A stretch of 64,000 nucleotides of DNA, taken from contig HG738137.1 of assembly GCA_000499405.2 (NCBI GenBank), positions 19,864,603 through 19,928,602 of the forward strand, read 5' to 3'. How positions within the stretch are numbered: position 1 is the first letter of the stretch; each line of letters starts with the position of its first letter. Made by a program: the position numbers and the translations under genes. Positions 35,885-49,800 of the stretch are shown here, piece after piece. The DNA is from Onchocerca volvulus. Its lineage: Eukaryota > Nematoda > Chromadorea > Rhabditida > Onchocercidae. The notes under the pieces were generated by a model. That model was not told where the DNA came from and did no database searches. It saw only the letters and a list, made by a program, of their open reading frames with translations.

Positions 35885-36240
35885 TGTTACGATAATGCAA
35901 CGTTTCATGTTATAATATGCACAATTAATTGTTTTTGATGTGGAAAGTAATGCAAAACAAAACAAACAAAAGTTACTTATTGTGAATATCTTAAACTTAA
36001 AACTTAAACTCAAAAATACAACTAAATAAATAGATTTGGTTTAGATATTGATACTAAGGAGGGGGTTATCCCAATAAAAAAAAAAGACTGATTAACCATT
36101 TTTTATTTTTTGCGGTATCTTTTTTTTGACAAGAAAAATAAAAAAAAAAATAATTCAAAAGGTTCGATACCACATAAATGTTACGATAATGCAACGTTTC
36201 ATTTTATAATATGCATAATTAATTGTTTTTGATGTGGAAA
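35885..36240. repeat. 62-bp direct repeat
   Basis: 35885-35946 and 36179-36240 share TGTTACGATAATGCAACG and continue nearly identically through TTGTTTTTGATGTGGAAA. The copies lie 294 bp apart upstream of EMC6, with an A/T homopolymer-rich segment between them. It could be the scar of an insertion or a local duplication. Confidence 0.9.
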
Positions 36241-37745
36241 TGTCAGATTTATTTCCGTTCCAGAACATTTCATAAAGTAACCATTCATTAACCGAATTTT
36301 CCTCCCGGGGGTTACTGGGAATCCGACATTCTTCGATACTTTCCGATTGTCGTCATAATGAAAAGACTGATAATCAATCAGAGAGATTATATTTGTGAAG
36401 GAAGACATTATGATCCATATTATACCAGCATTAATTTGAAACGTAAGAAAAAGTTGAAAGAAGAAAAGAAAGCAAATTGTTGAGAGTTCTCTCAATGATG
36501 AACAATTGTTTATGATTGATGGCTTTGGATAATGTAACCTTTAGAAGAATGGTAATGTTTGGCTCATATTGCAGCAATTATTGAGTATAATTAGTGGTAG
36601 GTTTTAATAGTTGAAAATTTGGCGACCAATCTGAATTAATTAATTTTCAAATGACTGCTTTCATTTCTTTCGTTTTCACTTGTTTTCTTAAATTATTCAA
36701 TTTTCAGCACTCGTAGGAAACGAGTATTTTCACTATCAGACAGGTGTAATATTTCGAGATATGCTGATCTCATTTATATGTCACTTTTTTGCATCGTCAC
36801 ACCTTTCTCCTCGCTATCTTTCTTTTGCACAACGATCAACAAATTTTTTCAAAATTTCTCGCTTCACCGATGTTGTTCAATTGCAGCTTCCAAGATACCT
36901 ACTGATAAATTGGCATTAGCTAGGTTATCTAGAGTATCAATGGAATAGGAAATAAGTACTTTTATTCTGGCTGAACAGAAATACTTAATTGATGTTAACA
37001 GGTTGGTCCGGTTTTTCAAAAATTTCAAAAAAAAAAAAAAGCTTAAGAAAAGAGAAATAAAGATTTATCGCTTACAAATTAAGCGAATATTTATCGAGTA
37101 TTCGATTCTTCGATAATCCTATAAAATGATTTAAATTTATTAACGACATAATTATCTATGAATATTTTAATGTTTTCTAGAACTATTTGTTAAATATTTT
37201 TGCATCTACCAATCACCATCAATTTCAAATTTTATATCAAACCGAGTTTTAAAATTGAAGAAGGCTTAATTGCCAACTAACTATATTAGAATTTATATAT
37301 AATTCAAATATGCTGAAGTGATAAATTGGCATTCAAATCTAATTTTGTGATTTTTTTTTAATGGAATTACTCCTTGTTTTTACTGATTTCACGGTGTTCT
37401 TGCATCATATTTTGGAAAAAATTAGGAACGAGTAAATTGAAGTAACGACTGATTATGAGTTTTACATGTGAGCATTACATTCAATTAGCCTGGCATTATC
37501 TAGCAGAAAAGAGACAAGTTGATAAACTTGGCGACACACAATCTCATCCATCCAGATACCTGTTACCTGTTGTTTTTCTTTTTTCCCTTCACTTATGATG
37601 GCAGACTTCGTAACACTCGTCTAATTTGTTGTCGAGAAAAATGAATTTATTTGTGTTTAATGGGTGCGAAGAAGGCTATACGAGCACTTTGCTAACACAC
37701 TTTTAGCATTCCCATTTGCACGCGAAAAAAATGAAACTTTTTTAC

Positions 37746-37806
37746 ACGACACACACACACACACACACACACATACACACAGACACATACATACACATAC
37801 ACACAT
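37746..37806. repeat. CA-type microsatellite
   Basis: Imperfect (CA)n tract interrupted by ATACAC and AGACAC units. Confidence 0.95.
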
Positions 37807-39585
37807 AAATGTTGGAATAAGTAAGGAAGCATCAATGAGATGTTTTTTCAATAGAGACAAAACTGTGCAACTGTTACACTCACAAGTTTTTCAGAAGAAA
37901 TTTTGGTCGCGATTGCGTTTTTTTTTTTTTTTTAAACTATAAGCACTGACTTTCCGTGAATTATCTCTTATTCCCACTGGAATTCGATTTTTTTTTTCGC
38001 TTTCGTATTTGATTTTAATTTCATTTCATTTCGAGATTTATTGATTAATTCTGTTCCATAGGAATGAGATATAATTTTGTGAAACTCACTTATAATATAA
38101 CATGAAATATTATCTCCACTGATTCGTGTTTTTTACGGGAAACTTTTGATTTATTTAACTGCAAAGCAATTCTCTTTCATAGAATTTATTTCTCAATCAA
38201 CCCATCCTGATTGCTTCTGGGATATTCACTCATTATATGAAACTGCAAAAAGATTCATTTTCGTCTGAAAATCAAAAAATCGATTTCCAAAAGAATTTTT
38301 TATTATTCATACTTTTTTATGGAATCGAATATTCGCAATGATTTTTGAAAAGAGCAATGTTCCAGACATTGTGTGATGTTAGCGATTATTTCTGTGATAT
38401 CATTGATTCAAATGTAATTATTATTATTCAGAAATGAAGGAATTACTTCATGCTTCCAAATTCCTTCAAAAATAAGGATTTTTTCGTCTGATATTTTACT
38501 CATTGCTGTTTTTTAGGTCACTATTCGCATCAATATACCGGTTAAAATAATGTATTGTTCATTTTCTACTTAATTCTTCTCGATCTTGAGGTGAAATAAA
38601 TATGAAACTACAGCAACAGTTTGGCAATCTCGCTTTACCTAATACAGCTAAAAAAGCACCATTTCTCGAACTTGGCATATTTCATACCCGATAAGTTTTG
38701 GAGTTTTAATCTTTTAAATTTATTTATTTTTTTTTCAAAACTTTGTAATGACCGAATTTCCATGTTCGATCCGACTATAGTATCTGAATTATTAATTTCT
38801 GGCGTATCGGTATTCTTGTCTTTTTTTATATTCATAACAATCAAAATGAAAGTCACTTATTAAAACTCATTGGTCATCATCTTTCAAACAAGTTACGAAT
38901 TTCTTTCCAAGGGAATGATAAAATCATTAGAATTTGACGTCTAACTGCTGCATTGAGTTTTTGATTTATATCTAGTCCAAACTTGTCATGGAAACGAAAA
39001 ATTAACCATCTCTGATCTGTGAAAAATATAAAACTTCCGCGAAGCTTCTCACTTATTTTTATTATCATAAAAGCTGTTTGATTTAGGTTTAAAATATGTT
39101 TCAGTTAATTAAATTTAAAAAAAAATTAGATTCAATAATTTATCTTTTGGATAAAAATTACAGTAATCTGGGAAGAAAAAAGGGAATTTTTGGATGGGAT
39201 TTCATAATAGTGATAATAATGGCAGTTGTAATTAAACAATACATAATTGTAATGTTACATTCATTTGTAGACAATGAAAACTCTTGAATTTTTGAAACTT
39301 TTTATTTATTATTATCTAAATTTATTAATCGTCAACTAATTACACGACGAATTATAATGAATTAAACTCATTCCTTCACTTAGTTTTAATTACAGTACTA
39401 GGAATAATCTACTAGTTTTTCATCTCACTTTTAAAGCTTTTTTGATATTCATGGATTTATTACAAAAACTCTACAAATTATAATACGTTTTATAAAAAAG
39501 GATAAATTAATCAATAAGTTCTTCCTACTACAAGCAAGTTGTATATAAATTATTTGAAGAAGTTCCGAACATTATTTTCAGAATA

Positions 39586-39954
39586 ATGCAAGTCGTAATA
39601 ATAATAATTGATATTATTATCCATCGAGATGGATATCAATTAGGTGGTCAACAACTGCTAGATGTATTGAGTAATGATCATCCTGAATATGTTCATACAC
39701 AAAGTTTATATTATAAGGAGAAGTCAATGATGAATACTTCTGCTAATAAATGTTGGTAAATGTCTCTTGTACGTGGCATTTGTTGATAATTACTTTGATC
39801 ACTGTCACTGATTCTAAAACTTTCATTTTTTAGTTTTTGTGTAGATCGGAAACGTAGAAGAATTCTAGAATTTTTTTTCAGTCCTCCGAAAGTTGCTGAA
39901 TATAACTATTGCTTCTATAATCATAACGGAAATTTTATCGATAGAACCATCTAA
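39586..39954 (+). CDS. Candidate small two-exon gene, unrecognised (96 aa)
   Basis: Exon 39586-39755 starts just after a TTATTTTCAG acceptor: ATG, a hydrophobic MQVVIIIIDIIIH start, then RDGYQLGGQQLLDVLSNDH. It joins exon 39834-39954 in phase across gtaaat...tttttag. The second exon gives CFCVDRKRRRILEFFFSPP and NYCFYNHNGNFIDRTI and ends in TAA. The two exons total 291 nt (97 codons with stop). The start could be a signal anchor, and the RKRRR could be a processing site. I recognise no family. It may equally be the 5' part of the coding-like pieces at 40040-40760, or a chance pair of frames. Confidence 0.33.
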
Positions 39955-40038
39955 TAGATTCATCAATATTTCTGATTATCTGAATATTTTCTTGATTTAA
40001 TCTTCGTAGTGTCACTCTCTTAATTTGCACAGAATTTT

Positions 40039-40760
40039 TTATTTAAGGAGGTTACTTCACGTAGATCAAACTGATCCGAATATCTCCAGATGTGTTGCTT
40101 GCATTAAGTTCTTCAGAAAAACCAGAAAAAATCTTAAAAAAAAAAATAGAACTTGATTTGACTATTAAATCTGAATGATGATCAGCGGAGTGTTTTTTTT
40201 GGAGAGATTAGCAGTCGCTGAACGAATTTTAGAATTAGGAGCAACTTCTGAGGTCTGACATCAATAATTTGCCCCACGAACAATCAGAAAGTGTAGAAAG
40301 ACGAGAATTTTTGGAACAAGAACAAAAAAGAAAAGAAAAACCGATGTGAAAATCTGTGCAAATCTACCGTTTTCGATCGAAATGTCTTTAATATATGTAG
40401 CATATATAGTTGAGATTATTCATCTATTCGAGGAACAGTAATGAGCCGAAGAGATTGACGATGTCGGAAAAGGCTTAGAGGAGGTTTATTTTCAGGAGGA
40501 AGATAAGTGATAATGAGAAGAGATGAAGGAAGCCGGAAAAGTGGAAGGGTTCAAGGAAGCAATATCGAGAGTTCGAAATAGAAACTAAAGAAGAAGCAGT
40601 AAGATGGGAGCTGTCAGATCATCCACATTTCCTGGCCAAACCCTCCGTGGCGAGTAGAACTGATAAGCATTGGGTCATTGCCGTTCCACTGCTATCACCG
40701 ACACCACCAGCACTATCACCATCATCACTTTCACTATCACCATCGTTATTCTTCCCGATA
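40039..40760 (+). pseudogene. Scattered coding-like pieces, possible decayed gene or unresolved exons
   Basis: On the plus strand several frames read like protein but shift or stop: RLLHVDQTDPNISRC followed by VACIKFFRKTRKNL (after a cacag acceptor at 40033), LERLAVAERILELGATSE, then DINNLPHEQSESVERREF and LEQEQKRKEKP. AEEIDDVGKGLEEVYFQEED and QYREFEIETKEEAVRWELSD follow. The last piece runs into a Ser/Pro/Thr-rich segment over imperfect CAC/ATC triplets at 40695-40750. I could not join them with splice sites. It may be the 5' region of the gene at 40864 or a separate dead gene. Confidence 0.35.
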
Positions 40761-40863
40761 TCTGTAGCATTATCAGTGCTATAAGTGTGCCTCATTTAAA
40801 AAAAAAAAAAAGAAAACTCAACCAGTCGACAAATTCAATCAAGTTTATCGCACAAATACTTCA

Positions 40864-43800
40864 ATGGGTCAGCCAACTCCAGCAAACAATGATGATAAGC
40901 TGAAGGAGACGACAGAAAATAATGCAACACCTAATGCGACTGATGTTATCGTACACAGCACTTCTTCTATTGATCCATCTGATCAAAACTCAAATTCTGG
41001 TAGATTGCAAAATGTCGATCTTACGATAAACAATGCAAAAAACAAAAGCGACCAAAAGAATTTTCTAGAGGAAAAAGACGAAGAAATGGAAAAGAGGGGG
41101 AAAAAAGAAGCAGTGTTTACCTCGAAATCCAATATTACTCAGCAACTGCCAATTCGGTTGATTCGTCGTCCATCGGAAGAAGGCTTTCATCAGGTTGTCA
41201 AATTTACGAAACATGCCACACGAAGAGCAGAAGCAGAACTTCCAGAACGAAAATCATTTACTCTTAGTGAATTCAGTAAGCAAGGAAAATCCTCATCAAA
41301 AAAGAAAGACATTTGTACTGCACCACTTGATGAAGATTCGACGAATCAAAAATTAGACAACTGGACTATTTGTGTGGAACACGATTTAGATGAAAGTATT
41401 CAATTTCAATCTGATTATCATGATTCAGCTGATGAAATTTGTATTCCGAGATCTGTTAATGCGAGCATTAATAGTCATTCCTTGAACTGCGCTGCCATAG
41501 AACTGAAATCTTCAAGTCGTGAATCAATTTGTGCTGAATCGAGAGAAACTTATAAAACTGTGAGTTCGGTAGAAGCTGATGATTTATTGAAATTGGCACA
41601 AGAACAACGAAATCAACAGGAGTATGACGGAGAAATTTGTCAAGGGAATTGTGACCTGCAGATGGATGAAAACGGAAAATTAGAAACGTTTGTTTGAGCT
41701 TGTTTCTCAATTTTTCAAATTTTTAATTGATCTTGAATTCAAATTACAGGTTTAACTTTGACTAAATTCTTGACATGGTTCAAGCGCTCGAAGATTTCCC
41801 TAATCTTTCAAAATGAATATCAGTCTGAAGTCTTTGAAAGTTTTTTATAACTTTCATAGGTTTCAATAATTTTTATTTTGAACTGAATTTTTGCCTTAAG
41901 TCTATATTCATGCAATTTATTCATATAACTGGATATGAATTCTAAGTTGCTTATAGAGAAAGTTTATTGTTCTCATCTCTTTTGAAACTATCGCTTTTAC
42001 AATTTATTCTTCCAGTTGTTTCTTTCAACAGTTCCTTTATTCTCTTCTCTATAATTTTTATATGTACATATTACATTTAATTAAAAAATCTGGAATGAAT
42101 AGCTAATTTATTTTCTATTATGTTGCTTTAAAAGCAATTGGAAAAAAACTGAAAAAGCCACATTGCTGTGGTGATACATTCTGATATCTAAGAGGATGAT
42201 CAGTTCAATTTAGACTATTTTTTATTAGAATAAGTTGGACTTGTTGGTATGAATGTATTTAAAACGTTCAAGTTCAGCTTTTAATGGGAAAATAGTGTCA
42301 TCAAAAACGAGGCAGTTTGTTCACTATTGAATAATTTTCCTCTCATTTCTTCATTGTAATATTTTAAAATTAAATGAACGTACTCGCTGCATCACCTAGC
42401 AAAACATTTTCTGTGCTACATTTCGTAAGTTAGGAGAAATTCAGAATGCAAAGTGCAAACAGTAATTTTGAGAATTGATATGATTTTTTTCTTTAGGATA
42501 AGAAATTTAGGAAAAGTAGAAGATAGATATTTTTATTCGAACTTAAAAAACATCGGGAAAAAGTTTTCTTTTTCAAATTTCCCATCTTTCATTTGCTTGT
42601 CTAGCAATCCTCCTTGCTCATATTCTTTCATCACTTTTATATTGAAAAGAATAAAATCTGAAAATTCCACAATTATTTTAAAATCTATGTATTGGGTAAA
42701 ATATCTATTCCTAATATATCAAACAGATATTTCAAGTATTTATTGGATTTGAAAAATTCGAAAAATATAAACGTGTACTAACATGAACAGAAGTGCACGT
42801 ATTTTTATGCTATATAGAAAATGAATGTGTGGAATGAGGTTGAAATTTACTACGCTTTTCAAATGCAAAATATCTTTGAAATCATTTCTAATTTCTGAAG
42901 CAGATCATATTTTTATGTGGCCATCTGCTACTTTCGAAATGCAAAACCTAGTGGAAAATTGAAATGACTTCTCTACAAAGTCATTATTATGCAATTTGAA
43001 AATATTGAAATTTAAAGTTTCTATGGTTAGAATTTTTGAAGTTCTTAGAAAAATAATTGCGAAGTGGGAAGCGTCAGATATGTTTAAAATTTTGACATCG
43101 TCAAAAAGCGCAATAAAATTAAGAAACACCGGTTCAAAATTTAAATTTCGTATTATAATAACAAAGTTAATTCGACGAAATCATTTCTTGCATTATTGTT
43201 GTTATAGCTTGGAATATGCAATTTAGTGAAGACTTGTTTCGAAAGTCTTAATGAATTTATTTTTAAATATCGATGTTTTGTCTAGTTTCAATCTTCAGAG
43301 CCACAGAATATTTACTAATAAATAATTTGTGTTTTACCTTGCATGTGCTTTTTCAAAGAATCCCTAATCAATATTGATCGTCTTAACCTTGAACTGATCT
43401 ACATTTTAGTACTCCTTGTTATATTCTTTCTATTACTTATTAATATAATTAGATTTTCCAAGTTTCATCTCCGATATATTGTTAGATACTATTCAATTCA
43501 TTAATAAAGGGAGTTCCAGTGATATTTTATCGATATCTCTGCACATTCAACCTTTTAGCAGCACTTGCTACCGTATGTTCCTTACTTTTAATCATATTTA
43601 TCGAATTTAGCTTTGTATTCACTATTATTAGCCTTATTACTATGTTCCTTCGTATGCATTTCCATTCGATTACTAATCTTATCAATTAATTAAGAACCGT
43701 TACGTGAAGTATATATGCACTATAAATCAGATCTATCATCTTTTCGAATTACTTTATTTAACTGATGTTTTCTCATTGCTTGCTAATTTCTATTAAAAAT

Positions 43801-46800
43801 TGAGTGAAACTTCAAGCAATTCTTAAATCCACTGCATTTCGTGTTAGTCTATTTCCAGTCCTCGGTCATGTCATCTACCTTGTCTGTTGTAAAGAACCTT
43901 CTACATTGTCTTCGAGCTATTTTCTGAAAATCCTCACATTTTTAGCGTTTTACACTGTTAAGATTCGAAATCTCAATAATAGTTCTCATCAAATTTATTA
44001 AATTTCTCATTTTAAAGAAGATTTCGGTTTATGCCATGCTCGCTCTTTATAATTGCCATTGAAAAGAATATATGTCGAGATTTATTGCCATATACCATTT
44101 CATCTATTTTTTGATTTCGAAATTTAATTATTTTCATCAACCAATTCGTTATTTGAAATCACAACTTCATATTAAAAATAATCGATTGCTCTTCTTCCCG
44201 AAACTCTGGCAGTAATTTGAATGTTGCTTTTTTGAATCAAATAAATTGACTACTATTTGGAGTTCATCATTTATCGAAATTTCAAAGAAGCATTAAAGTG
44301 TTTTTTGTAACGGGCTAAGTTGACTTAATATGCCTATAAAAGTTACGAATAACTGAAGCATTCCTTATTGCAGAGGAAATTCTTATGAATCTCTGATAAG
44401 TTTTCTACAATAATGCTTTAGGTTCCTTCCTTACCGTTTCAAAATAGCAGAAAATAGCCTATAATAATGAAGCCAAAGATACAGATCAGGATGAAAGCAA
44501 ATTTTTGCTATCAATAGTCTTCATAATTTTAAATTACATTGTTTTATCAAGTAATATTTCTAATGAAAGATGTAATTGAGACAATTTTTAAACGCTAAAT
44601 GCATTTGAAACGCTGCAAATATAAATAAATTTTTAAGAGTCAACTGTTCAATATAGTCTTATCTTTTTATTTCTTTTTCCTTTTAAATTTTATAATCATA
44701 ACGAATAATTTTGTCATAATTTTATATGAAATTCTTTTATATCTGTGTTTACAATTCTGTTGAAATGAACTATTCAATATTTTATTACACGAAATTTATC
44801 CTTTTTCTCTCTTTTGCTAATATTAATTCTTCTAATTATACATATTTTGCGCAACTTCAAGCCATTGTAAAATGTATTTTATTTAATTCACTCTCTTAAT
44901 TTCAGTCTTCTTTCAAGTATTATACTAATCAAAGTTTTATGATATAAGAAGAATTGGAAACATCGGGAAATACGAAACTGAAATACATTTCAATACCCTT
45001 TCGCCATAATTTAATGTGAATTTTTTATTGATGAGAGTTTAAAACATGAAAAAAAACTTTTTGACTAAATTGTGTGAAATTTCAGCCCTACAAATATGCA
45101 GAAAACGACATCTCACGAACCAAATCGGACCCAAGTGATAATAAAGAAAAAACGATGCGATGAATGCTTCGCTGATGCTATTTTTAATGCTGCTGACAGG
45201 TTTTCACTTTTTTTTTTTCTTAAAGCGAATCCGATCGATTCATCATTCCATCTGTTAACGAAACATTTATCTCCGATCATCCGAATTGTTATCTAAATTG
45301 AAGTTTACCATATTGTAACATTTATTAGCATATCTTATTTACTATTTCCTAATTAAAATTAGTCTTGGGAATATTCGAAGTCGTGTTCCTTAATATAACT
45401 TTTGTAGAGAAGATAAGACATGTATTTCTTAGGGATCAATCTTTGATGATGATTCGGTTGCTATGCAGGAATCAGTATAAGATTTTAACAAAACTTATTG
45501 CATAGAAATATTTCATCGTTGCTCCACCGAATAACAGTTGTTCGCAATAATGATCTTACAACTTCAAATCTTATCGAATTTCATACCTACAAATCCAATG
45601 AAAACTTTTCAATTTATCGAAATGTTATCAATAATCTTGTCATCAACAATGATAACTGAGCCAATTCTCTGATTGTTTGAAATTATGAGATAATTAATAT
45701 AGAAATGCAGGTGGAATTTTTCCGATTCTTTTTGCATTAAATTTTTTAACATCTTGAATTCATTTTAATACAATGCTTGGAATTAATTAGATATTAATGT
45801 TTTTGCTCCTTTTTTTTTAATGTTCATGCAATGATCGAATCAATAATTGCAATCCAGAAATTTATAAAAAGTGTAATTTGAAATTTGATTTGCAAAAAAA
45901 ATCAATTTTCTCTTCATAACAAATTTCATGCATCCATTTTGTAATATTTTATTTTGTTTGAGGAACTTCAAGTATTTCTTTATGATGCAAAAATTTTCAA
46001 TTAGAACTAATTCACAGAGAAATGTAAGGATTTCTTTAAACGTAAATTATTTCAATCACAGAATGTTAAAATTTTGATGAAATTATAGTTATAGTAGTGA
46101 CATTTCTTCTGAAATTATTTTCAAAACTTCAAAATGACATCTTTTAACACTTCTTCCCCCTCTGTTTCTCTTTCTTTTCATTTTCTTCTCTTCTCAATCA
46201 TCCTGTATTTAAATTCATCCTGTAAAAGCCTATCCCGCTGTCTTCTGTTCTTACCGAATGTTTACTTTTGAATAGTAAGATGCATCAGCAACACAATCAG
46301 TAGTAGTCAACCATTCTTTGCTATCAAAGATTCGAAACTCTCTCGAGACTATATTTTGTTGTAATTTATGCTGTAATCCTTAAGTGGATTTACAATTTTT
46401 TTTCTCGAGAAATTACTCGAGAATATTGCTGTTTGTCAGGATGCGCTTGAAAGAACCATTTAGACGTTTACGAGAGATGGCCTGCCGGAAAAGATTCATA
46501 CAATAGGGAGAGTTAGAAAGAAGATACTTTTCTTGGATTTCATCCCTCTTCTCCTGAACTTTAAAAAGTTAAGGTTAGTAGCGTAGAGAAATAAGTTACG
46601 GAGAATTTGAATATTCAACACATACAGATTTGATACGTCTTCTGATTCACTAATAGATGAAAAAGTTCTTTCAACACTTATACGTTTTGCTCGAAATATA
46701 TTTAACTGCACGATTTTTGTGAAATTTTTTAAAATTGTTTTTTTAGAAAAAAAAAAAAAATGGATCGAATTACTACAAAGAAATTTAAGTGAAAAACTCG

Positions 46801-49800
46801 TTTTTCCCCCCCCCCCCCCCCAAAATAGTTGATTAGAATTCATGCGCTCATTGTGTATTATTTTTTTCATCCTGCAAATAGTATATTAGTGGTTGGTCGA
46901 TAATTTTTTGTAGAAAAATCCACAAATCTCATCCAGAATTTAACCATACGCTCCACTTATTGAGAATTATTCCACAAGTTTGATATATGACTATGCATTT
47001 TTAATATAAATTCCTCATATTCTTCTTTCTCTCATCGAAAAATGAATTTTAGTAAAATTCTGAATAATTTATATCAAATATATAGATTTTTTTAAATCTA
47101 TTTATTTAAGAAAACAGCACTTCGCTGTCTCCATATATTTATTTATTTATTTTTTAATAGCATTTTTTGATTTCACTATTAGAAAACAAGTTTTGTTCAT
47201 TTTGTGAATTGTTAAGTTAGTTTCCTTAAGACCATAAGAACTCAGTGTTTTGTGAAACTTGATTTAATGCACATTGTTTAGTTAAATTTTTAGCATAATT
47301 TTCAGCTTCATTTCACCCAAATTTATCCAAGCGTTTACGAATCTCATTTAAAATTTGTCACACTATTAACAGAAGTTATAAGCTGATGTCGATCCTCTAC
47401 AAAACCAATAATTATAAACTATGCAAAACACTAAGCCTACGGAATCAACATCATTTGGACAAGGACTTGGAAAGTAACGAAAAATATCGATGGTTTGTTG
47501 GGTTTTTGTAAGATTATGAATCACTAAATTAATTATCATGAATTGACGGTTGATTAAAACTTACAATCATCAGATGATATCATATGCTTCTTTCCAGTGC
47601 GGTAACACGAACAATTTACCTAACACAGGGAATATAATAAAGAAACTTGATTATATTCTAATAATCATTTTACTTCTTATTCATTTAGCAGTAATCATTT
47701 CAGATGACCCGATTTCTCCTTCCAGCAGTCTCTGATAATCCATTTTATTTCTTTCTATGCCTTTACTTTAAAGCAATTTTCTTTTGCTTGATGAAATGAC
47801 AACTTTTTAGACGAACTAATTTAGCTTGTGAATATTAAGCATTAAATCTATGACATATACCAAATGGTGCAATCGATAACAGAGCAGAATAAAATCCAAT
47901 TAAATTAAATTAATTCAAAACTGTATCAATTTAGTCAGTTACTTGACTTTTAAGGGCATATTTCTTGGGAGAACTTTCTCACTGCAAAGTTTTTAGTGTT
48001 ATTGGGACAAATGTTTGCTTAAAGATAATATCAACATATCGCCATGTAATAATGAATTACAACTGCCACAACCCAATCTAATTCACTCCAGTTTTGTACG
48101 ACTCAGAACCGATCTTTGATATTTCGAATACGAAATGTGTCAGATTGCCCGATTCGACATTTTCGCCAGGAGAGGATGCAAACAGAGATCTTTTCGATCT
48201 TTATCGCCAATTCCTTCATTGACATAAGTTTATGGATAAGGACTAGAGATTTCAAAATTTTTTGTCTAAAATATTTATATTTATTTCACCATTTGATCAG
48301 TAAAATATTTCTGTAGTTATGTCGATGGTTCCCCACAAAGTTCATCTTTTATGTCATTTCTTGAGGATGTCACAAATATAGCCATTAATTTAGCCTACTG
48401 GAATGCGAAATCTCAAATTATGGTGTCCTTATCAAAAGCTGTGCTAGAGATTTTAGTCATATAAATCGTAATACAGCTTAAATAAACGTCTATATTAATT
48501 GGTCTATTAAACTCATCGGTCATTCCTGATAAATGCAATACTTTTTTGGCAATTCTGTTATCTAAAATGAATCACTTATTTTTATAATTTTTTTAAGATA
48601 TTAATAATTTTATTTGACAGTATCAGTCTTAACCAGTTATATTTATTTACTATCCTAGTGAATAAATTAAAGGAAGTCATATCAACAACTGAATTATGAA
48701 ATTATAAATGATATTTGTGAATACATAAATGCAAATTCAAACACTTGTAAATATTTGATCCAAATAATACTTTTAATCTAATTTGACATTTCCGGCGATG
48801 AAACATTGACATATATTAGTTGGCGAATTCAGCAGGAATTTGAAATTTAAAAAAAAAAAAAAAAAAAGGATTAAATTTTATCATGAGCCTAATTCTCTTT
48901 TATATTTCTTGAGAAGCTTTTGAATTAGTTGAAAACTTCTCAAAAGAGTTTTATAACGAATGTTCAGTTTTAGAAAGAGTGTTGTCTCTAAAATATATTT
49001 AAAAAAGAAAAAAAACCTTTATTCTAGTTATAATCACTGAAACTTATTTTCCGAAATCCTTCACTGATCATCTAAAGAAATCATTTTTGCCCAGAAAATT
49101 TCTACAATGTTTAAAAGAATTTTTCAAAAAAAAGTTTCTTTTAACTAATTGCTACTTTGCCTCGTGACTAAAAAAAATTTATTAATAAATTTCTTTTACC
49201 AGAAAAAAAAAAGAAAAAATTGAAAATTCAATTATCATTCATTTGTAAACCGAGCATTCTTTCTCATTTACCATTAATTGGTTGGTTTTTCCAGCGTAAA
49301 TCAACAACAACAGAAATCGCTAAACGAAAATCGAACTTTCATTATCACTAATCCACAATATTGTTCGGTCAGCGCGACAGTTTCATTGGACAGACCTAAA
49401 AAATTTTTCATCAATAAGGTTTGCTTCATTTTTCTCATCCATTTGCCTTCGTATTACAATATTTATTTAACAATATGTTGCGATATTATTATTAATAATA
49501 GTTATGGTGATGGTTGTAGTATTAACAGCAGTATAATTGAATAATGAAAGTAAGAGCTGCAGAGCAGAAATTGTAAGGTTAAAAAGGTCACTGCTTTAAT
49601 GTGCTGCGACATTAGATATGAAATTCGTTAAGAAGAGCGAACTGTAATTTTAATATTAGTCATAATGATATTTTGAGTAATGCATGGTGTACTTATAAGT
49701 GTAATTAGCAATAATAAATCTTAAAAGGTAACACATTGCTATACTTAATAATAGTATAATTATGTGATTTGTTGTCGTTTCAGGCAGGTATCATTCAATT

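Larger units (their letters stand above)
35435..39581. other. Intergenic, no gene recognised
   Basis: Contains the upstream region of EMC6, a 62-bp direct repeat (separate entry), a CA-type microsatellite, homopolymer runs and short open frames without family features. I see no supported gene. Confidence 0.6.

Noticed and set aside
38621..38863. Overlapping open frames on both strands (80 and 73 residues)
   Set aside because: Low-complexity AT-rich sequence, no splice or family support on either strand.
40090..40140. CVACIKFFRK resembling a nuclear-receptor P-box
   Set aside because: The Cys pair that should precede it by about 13 residues is absent, and the frame stops soon after.
47550..47735. 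61-residue frame with a hydrophobic stretch
   Set aside because: No homology seen. The hydrophobic run comes from a T-rich tract.
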